A DNA stretch of 9,618 nucleotides from an uncultured Oscillospiraceae bacterium (GTDB lineage Bacteria > Bacillota > Clostridia > Oscillospirales > Oscillospiraceae), in assembly GCA_947627085.1 (NCBI GenBank), contig CANQUO010000074.1, positions 1-9,618 on the forward strand, written 5' to 3'. Made by a program: the position numbers and the translations under genes. This document shows positions 5,696-9,618 of this stretch, piece by piece (the stretch's first letter is position 1; the number at the start of each line of letters is the position of its first letter). The notes beneath the pieces are model-generated. The model had not been told where the DNA came from and did no database searches. It was given only the letters and a program-made list of their open reading frames with translations.

Positions 5696-5738
5696 ACCCC
5701 CTTTTTGGAAAAGGGGGGGCAGGGGGGATTAGAGCCCC
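5696..5738 (-). repeat. Dispersed 43-bp repeat, right (inverted) copy
   Basis: Reverse complement of 128-170 with one substitution. The difference falls at the edge of the 3-base loop of its 9-bp stem (CCCCCTTTT 5697-5705, loop TGG 5706-5708, AAAAGGGGG 5709-5717), so the stem is unaffected. Confidence 0.85.
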
Positions 5739-5786
5739 CGTCCCCGCCCGCAGGCGGTCAGCCTCCTCTTGTTAAAGGGGAGGACA

Positions 5787-5835
5787 GCCGCGTAGCGGCA
5801 GGAGAGGTTCTGGCCCTCCCAAAGGGAGGGGCTTT
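5787..5835. repeat. Two short hairpins upstream of the permease
   Basis: GCCGC and GCGGC around GTA (5787-5799), then CCCTCCC and GGGAGGG around AAA (5814-5830). The stretch 5814-5835 (22 bases) is identical to 9583-9604, but here only TTT rather than TTTTTT follows, so it should terminate poorly, allowing read-through into the permease. Confidence 0.6.
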
Positions 5836-5877
5836 GGGGACGGGGGAAATGGATAGCGTCATAAGATTGGAGGAAGT

Positions 5878-8800
5878 ATGACTCCGTTATTCAAGAACAC
5901 ATACAGGGAGATATTACGTTCGCCGGGGAGGTTTTTGGCTATTTTGGCCATAATCGTGCTGGGGAGCGGATTTTTCGTGGGGTTGAGGGTGTCGAGGGAC
6001 GCCATGATAGCCACGGCGGGGGAATATTACTCGGACACGAAGTTTTACGATTTCTCCCTTATGAACACCCTGGGCTATGAGCGGGAGGACCTGGAGGAGA
6101 TAAGGAAAAGTCCCCTTGTTTTGGAGGCGGAGGGGACCTTTGAGACGGACGCGCTGGTATCCGTTGGAGGGGTGGACCTGGTGTACATGTTCCACTCCCT
6201 GCCGGAGGATATAAACAGACCGGTGCTCATTGAGGGCAGGCTTCCCGAGGCGCCGGACGAGTGTTTGGGCGACAGCTGGACGGGACTGAAGATCGGGGAC
6301 AAGGTGACCGTGAGCGGGGCGAATGATGAGGACAAAACGGAGCTTTTCCGGGAGCGGACCTTCACGGTTACGGGGCTTGCCAACTCGCCCTTGTATCTCA
6401 ACTTCGAGCGGGGCAGTACGGACCTGGGCTCCGGGTCCGTGGCGGCCTTCTGCTATGTGTTGCCGGAGGCCTTTGACGCGGACTACTACACGGGGATATA
6501 CATACGCTGTCACGACATGCCGGGGGCGTACTCGGAAAAATACGACAGCCGCTCCGAGGAGTTGGAGCCGGGTGTCACGGACCTGGCCGAAGAGCAGGCC
6601 CGGGCCAGATTTGACAGGATACTTGACGACGCCAGATCGGAGATAGACGACGGGGAGCGGGAGTACGCCGACGCCCTTGAGGAATATAGAACGGAGAGGG
6701 CCGACGCGGAGCGTGAGCTTGAGGACGCGGAGCGTGAGCTTGAGGACGCGAAGCGGGAGCTGGACGACGGGGCCAAGGAGATAGAGGACGGCCAGCGTGA
6801 GCTGGAGGACGGCAAAAGTGAGCTTCGGGACAGCGCCCGTGAGCTTGAGGACGCGAAACGGGAGCTGGACGACGGGAAGAGGGAGCTTGACGAGTCGAGA
6901 ACGCGGATAGACGAGGGCTGGGCGGAGTATAATAGGTCCTCGGATGAGTTCATAGACGAGCGCATCCACGGTCAGGCGCAGCTGGACACAGCAAGACAGG
7001 ACCTGGAGGCGGCCAAAGAGCAGCTTGACGCGGCGGAGAGCGAGTATTCCGAGGGCCGGGCCCAATATCAGGAGGGCGAGAGGCAGTACGAGGAAGGACT
7101 GGCCAAATTGGAGCAGGCAAGGGCCCAGTATGAGCAGTTTAAGAATAATCCCGGCGTTACCCCTGATATACTGGCGGGCCTTGAGGCCGAGATAGCCGCC
7201 GGGACCGCTCAGCTTGAGAGCTCAAGGCGGGAGCTGGACAACGCGAAGGCGAGGCTCGACGCCGCGTCCTCCGAGATAGGCGCCGGCTGGCGGGAGTATA
7301 ACGAAAATCTGGAAAAATACAATGAGGCGGCGGAGGAGTTCAACGCCTCTGTGGCCGACGCCCAGGCACAGCTTGACGAGGCGAAGGCGGAGCTTGAGGA
7401 CGCGGAGCGGCAGTATAGCGAGGGCCTGGCGGAGTATCAGGACGGCCTGGCCCGGTACGAGGACGGGGTCCGGAAATATAATGACGGTCAGGCGGAGCTT
7501 GAAAGGGCCGAGAGGGAGCTTGAGGACGCGCGGAGCGAATATAACGACGGTTTGGCTGAGTATGAGGACGGCCTTCGGGAGTACGAGGACGCCCGGGCCG
7601 AGGCGGATAAGGAGTTTGCGGACGCGGAAAAGGAGCTTCAGGATGCCAGGGACGAGCTGGACGAGGCGATAGCGGACCTTGCGGAGCTTGAGGAGCCGGA
7701 GACCTTCGTACTTGGCCGGTGGGGAAATCTGGGATATGAGTGCTTTGAGAACGATACGTCCATCGTGAAGGCCATATCGGCGGTGTTCCCGGTGTTCTTC
7801 TTCCTGGTGGCGGCGCTCATATGCCTCACCACCGTGTCGAGAATGGTGGAGGAACAGCGCTCACAGCTGGGGGTTTTGCTGGCGCTGGGCTACTCGCGCC
7901 ACGCGGTGATGGGCAAATTCCTCTTTTACGCCGGGGCCGCCACGGTCATCGGCGGCGCGTCGGGGATACTGCTTGGCTCATGGCTCATTCCCGTGGTTGT
8001 CTGGAAGGCGTACAACATAATGTACACCTTCTCCGGCAGGATAAATTTCGTGTTCGACCTGCCGCTGTCGGCCGTGACCTTCTCCCTTTACGTGGCGTCC
8101 ATGATGGCGGTGACGCTTTTTACCTGCGGGCGGGAGCTCCGGGACGTGCCGGCAAATATCATAAGGCCCAAGCCGCCCAAGTCCGGCAAGCGGGTGATGC
8201 TCGAGCGGGTCAAGTTCATCTGGAACAGACTGAGCTTTCTCTGGAAGGTCACGGTCAGGAACATATTCAGGTACAAGTCCCGGGTGCTCATGATGATACT
8301 GGGCATCGCCGGGTGCACGGCCCTGATGATAACGGGCATGGGCATCAACGACTCTATTCGCAACGTGGTGGACTATCAGTTCACGGAGATAAGCCTCTAC
8401 GACTACTCGGTCACCTTCTCGGGCTCGCTGGACGCGAAGGAGCGGGAGAAATTCCTCGCCGGGGTGTCGGAGTTTGCGGAGAGGACCGTATTCCTCAATC
8501 AGGAATCCGCCGCCGCCAGCGCGGGACGGGCGGAGAAGGAGGTACAGCTGAACGTCCTGCCCGCCGACGCGGCGGCTGAGATCGGGGAGCTTGTGGACTT
8601 CCACTCGGGCAATAAAAAGCTCCGGGTCCCGGAGGACGGGGAGATACTTGTAAACTCCGGCCTTGCCGACGCGCTGGGGCTGAAAACCGGTGAGAGCGTG
8701 ACGGTGAGGCCCGACAGCGGCGGGACGCTCAAGCTCACGGTCTGCGGGGTGTATGATAACTACATATATAACAGCGTCTACGTCACCGAGGGGTCATTTA

Positions 8801-9366
8801 AGGCCGCCGTCGGCGGGGAGCCGGACATAAACTTCGCCCTTGTGAAAAAAGCCCCCGGCGCCGTCGCGGGCGAGGGACTGGCCGCCATACTGTCCCAGTC
8901 CGGGGTGCTGACGGCCACCTCAAGCGAGGACATGATAAGCCGCATCGGCGGGATGATGGACAGCCTTATATATATCGTGCTCCTGACCATCGTCTGCGCC
9001 GCGGCGCTGGCCTTCGTGGTGATATATAACCTGACGAACATAAATATCCAGGAGAGGCTCCGTGAGATTGCCACGGTGAAGGTGCTGGGCTTTTACGACG
9101 CGGAGACGGCGATGTATGTGCTGAGGGAGAACATACTGCTGACGCTATTGGGCGCGGCGGCGGGGATACCCATGGGACTTGCCCTCAACGCCTACGTGGT
9201 GACGAGGATCGATCTTGACATGATACACTTCGTCCCCAGAGTCCTGCCCGCAAGCTACCTCTGGTCCGTGGCGCTGACCATAGCGTTCTCGCTGACGGTG
9301 GACCTACTGATGCTCGGCCGGCTCGCGCGGATAGACCCGGCGTCCGCACTTAAGGCGGCTGAATAA
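5878..9366 (+). CDS. Giant FtsX-type ABC permease with coiled-coil stalk
   Basis: A 1162-residue permease made of two fused FtsX-type halves. Half one: membrane helix 1 (about 19-37), a MacB-like outer domain (40-235, including IEGRLPEAPDE and LKIGDKVTVSG), a long coiled coil (about 236-607), then FtsX helices near 632-653, 682-708 and 730-752. Half two: helix near 802-822, a smaller outer domain (823-1025) without any coil, and FtsX helices near 1027-1051, 1083-1108 and 1125-1148, with REIATVKVLGFYDAE (1062-1076). The coil is built of Leu- or Tyr-centred heptads, many of the x-x-x-Leu-x-x-Gly kind known from YhgE/Pip proteins, and is broken near the middle by NNPGVTP (423-429), suggesting an antiparallel hairpin. 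GGAGG precedes the ATG by 4 bases. It pairs with the ATPase upstream. Substrate unknown; MacB-like mechanical coupling across the membrane is inferred. Confidence 0.93.
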   Translation: MTPLFKNTYREILRSPGRFLAILAIIVLGSGFFVGLRVSRDAMIATAGEYYSDTKFYDFSLMNTLGYEREDLEEIRKSPLVLEAEGTFETDALVSVGGVDLVYMFHSLPEDINRPVLIEGRLPEAPDECLGDSWTGLKIGDKVTVSGANDEDKTELFRERTFTVTGLANSPLYLNFERGSTDLGSGSVAAFCYVLPEAFDADYYTGIYIRCHDMPGAYSEKYDSRSEELEPGVTDLAEEQARARFDRILDDARSEIDDGEREYADALEEYRTERADAERELEDAERELEDAKRELDDGAKEIEDGQRELEDGKSELRDSARELEDAKRELDDGKRELDESRTRIDEGWAEYNRSSDEFIDERIHGQAQLDTARQDLEAAKEQLDAAESEYSEGRAQYQEGERQYEEGLAKLEQARAQYEQFKNNPGVTPDILAGLEAEIAAGTAQLESSRRELDNAKARLDAASSEIGAGWREYNENLEKYNEAAEEFNASVADAQAQLDEAKAELEDAERQYSEGLAEYQDGLARYEDGVRKYNDGQAELERAERELEDARSEYNDGLAEYEDGLREYEDARAEADKEFADAEKELQDARDELDEAIADLAELEEPETFVLGRWGNLGYECFENDTSIVKAISAVFPVFFFLVAALICLTTVSRMVEEQRSQLGVLLALGYSRHAVMGKFLFYAGAATVIGGASGILLGSWLIPVVVWKAYNIMYTFSGRINFVFDLPLSAVTFSLYVASMMAVTLFTCGRELRDVPANIIRPKPPKSGKRVMLERVKFIWNRLSFLWKVTVRNIFRYKSRVLMMILGIAGCTALMITGMGINDSIRNVVDYQFTEISLYDYSVTFSGSLDAKEREKFLAGVSEFAERTVFLNQESAAASAGRAEKEVQLNVLPADAAAEIGELVDFHSGNKKLRVPEDGEILVNSGLADALGLKTGESVTVRPDSGGTLKLTVCGVYDNYIYNSVYVTEGSFKAAVGGEPDINFALVKKAPGAVAGEGLAAILSQSGVLTATSSEDMISRIGGMMDSLIYIVLLTIVCAAALAFVVIYNLTNINIQERLREIATVKVLGFYDAETAMYVLRENILLTLLGAAAGIPMGLALNAYVVTRIDLDMIHFVPRVLPASYLWSVALTIAFSLTVDLLMLGRLARIDPASALKAAE
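6706..6915 (+). repeat. Ten tandem 21-base (heptad) repeats in the permease
   Basis: Codons 277-346 form ten uninterrupted 7-residue units with Leu or Ile at the fifth place (AERELED twice, then AKRELDD, GAKEIED, GQRELED and so on). The first two units, 6706-6726 and 6727-6747, are identical at DNA level, and a run of about 39 bases near 6735 recurs near 6840 with one or two changes. This suggests recent growth by slippage or unequal recombination. Confidence 0.85.
6835..7476 (+). repeat. Internal 123-residue-offset duplication in the coil
   Basis: Residues about 320-410 align without gaps to 443-533, at a constant offset of 123 residues (369 bases). Matched landmarks are RELDDGKREL/RELDNAKARL (328/451), GWAEYN/GWREYN (347/470) and the YSEG..QYQEG..QYEEG series (390-407) against YSEG..EYQDG..RYEDG (513-530). 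Both copies have the same 11-residue step in the core pattern (358 to 369; 481 to 492). Confidence 0.8.
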
Positions 9367-9367
9367 T

Positions 9368-9398
9368 TTGCCGGCAAAGGCAGAGCCTTTGCCGGCAA
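9368..9398. other. Perfect 14-bp hairpin after the permease stop
   Basis: Arms TTGCCGGCAAAGGC and GCCTTTGCCGGCAA around AGA, starting one base after the stop codon. It lacks a T run, being followed by a G run, so it is more likely an mRNA 3'-end stabiliser or processing site than an intrinsic terminator; each arm also contains the palindrome TTGCCGGCAA. Confidence 0.7.
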
Positions 9399-9454
9399 GG
9401 GGGAACGAGAGAAAAAAGTCGCGAAAAGGTCTGCGGACCCACGCCCGCTTTTAG

Positions 9455-9512
9455 CCCCTCCCTCTGGGAGGGGGTAGGGGGTGGGTCGTAGGGGAGGGGA
9501 TTCGGCCCACCC
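9455..9512. repeat. GC-rich hairpins with GTAG tags
   Basis: CCCCTCCC and GGGAGGGG around TCT (9455-9473) form the same stem as in the two terminators further on, but without a T run. GTAG follows at 9474-9477. GGGTGGG (9479-9485) can pair with CCCACCC (9506-9512) around a second GTAG (9488-9491). This looks like a decayed or composite REP-like unit. Confidence 0.45.
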
Positions 9513-9534
9513 TGGCCGGCGCGTTACGCGGCCA

Positions 9535-9560
9535 CCCCTCCCGGAGGGAGGGGCTTTTTT
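9535..9560 (+). terminator. Terminator 1 downstream of the ABC operon
   Basis: CCCCTCCC and GGGAGGGG around GGA, then C and six T (9555-9560). Classic rho-independent form about 170 bases after the permease stop, with no gene between. Confidence 0.75.
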
Positions 9561-9581
9561 GCTTGCCGGCCCCTACGGCCA

Positions 9582-9607
9582 CCCCTCCCAAAGGGAGGGG
9601 CTTTTTT
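9582..9607 (+). terminator. Terminator 2, tandem copy
   Basis: The same 8-bp stem around AAA, then C and six T (9602-9607). The stem is invariant between the two copies and only the loop differs, so these are also members of a repeated hairpin family. Confidence 0.75.
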
Positions 9608-9618
9608 CGCCTGCGGGC

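Larger units (their letters stand above)
5437..5877. other. 441-base gene-free repeat region inside the ABC operon
   Basis: Contents in order: a weak terminator-like stem (5443-5459), a perfect 18-bp hairpin (5489-5529), about 165 bases with no structure I could assign, the inverted copy of the 43-bp repeat (5696-5738), a GCCGC/GCGGC stem (5787-5799), a CCCTCCC/GGGAGGG stem (5814-5830) and the permease ribosome site. The 64-codon frame at 5468-5662 runs through the 18-bp hairpin and is not convincing. No strong promoter was found here, so the permease probably relies on read-through from the ATPase promoter. Confidence 0.7.

Noticed and set aside
5914..7065. 383-codon minus-strand frame opposite the permease stalk
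   Set aside because: Open only because the coil's repeated codons lack stops on the other strand; the product is itself a repetitive artefact.
7821..8579. 252-codon plus-strand frame inside the permease
   Set aside because: Alternate frame of a gene with clear FtsX motifs throughout; no recognisable features.

Overview
The window looks like a chromosomal segment of a G+C-rich Bacillota, most likely a gut-type clostridium (an Oscillospirales-like lineage is my guess). The reasons are strong GGAGG-type ribosome binding sites, frequent ATA and AGG codons despite high G+C, the gene families present (YitT, Pr6Pr, AGCS, and a double-FtsX ABC permease with Leu/Tyr-x-x-Gly heptads), and intergenic spaces packed with short GC-rich hairpins. 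No rRNA, tRNA, CRISPR array, transposase or phage gene was seen.

Layout. Bases 1-215 are repeat DNA. A sodium:alanine-type (AGCS) symporter gene runs on the minus strand (216-1517), with a leader that can fold its own Shine-Dalgarno into a 10-bp stem. A 516-base repeat-rich spacer follows (1518-2033). Next come three more minus-strand genes: a membrane-anchored alpha/beta hydrolase (2034-2978), a YitT-family membrane protein (3041-3943) and a Pr6Pr-family six-helix membrane protein (3940-4593). The last two overlap by ATGA and are probably one operon; a hairpin terminator separates them from the hydrolase. A divergent promoter region (4594-4734) then turns to the plus strand, where an MacB/LolD-type ABC ATPase (4735-5436) and a 1162-residue FtsX-type permease (5878-9366) form one transporter. 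They are separated by 441 bases of repeats. Tandem terminators lie downstream (9535-9607).

How the genes work together. The ATPase and permease should form a MacB-like mechanotransmission ABC complex. The permease carries two FtsX cores (8 predicted membrane helices). A roughly 370-residue coiled-coil insert lies between helices 1 and 2 of the first half, on the predicted outer face. It appears to fold as an antiparallel hairpin long enough, in principle, to cross a Gram-positive wall. Substrate unknown.

The most unusual non-coding signal is a family of short perfect hairpins (7-9 bp stems, 3-4-base loops) found only between genes. Six of them carry GTAG directly at the 5' foot of the stem, which is the architecture of REP elements mobilised by RAYT (TnpA-REP) transposases. 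They occur as inverted pairs and as two composite ~120-bp direct repeats that bracket the symporter gene.
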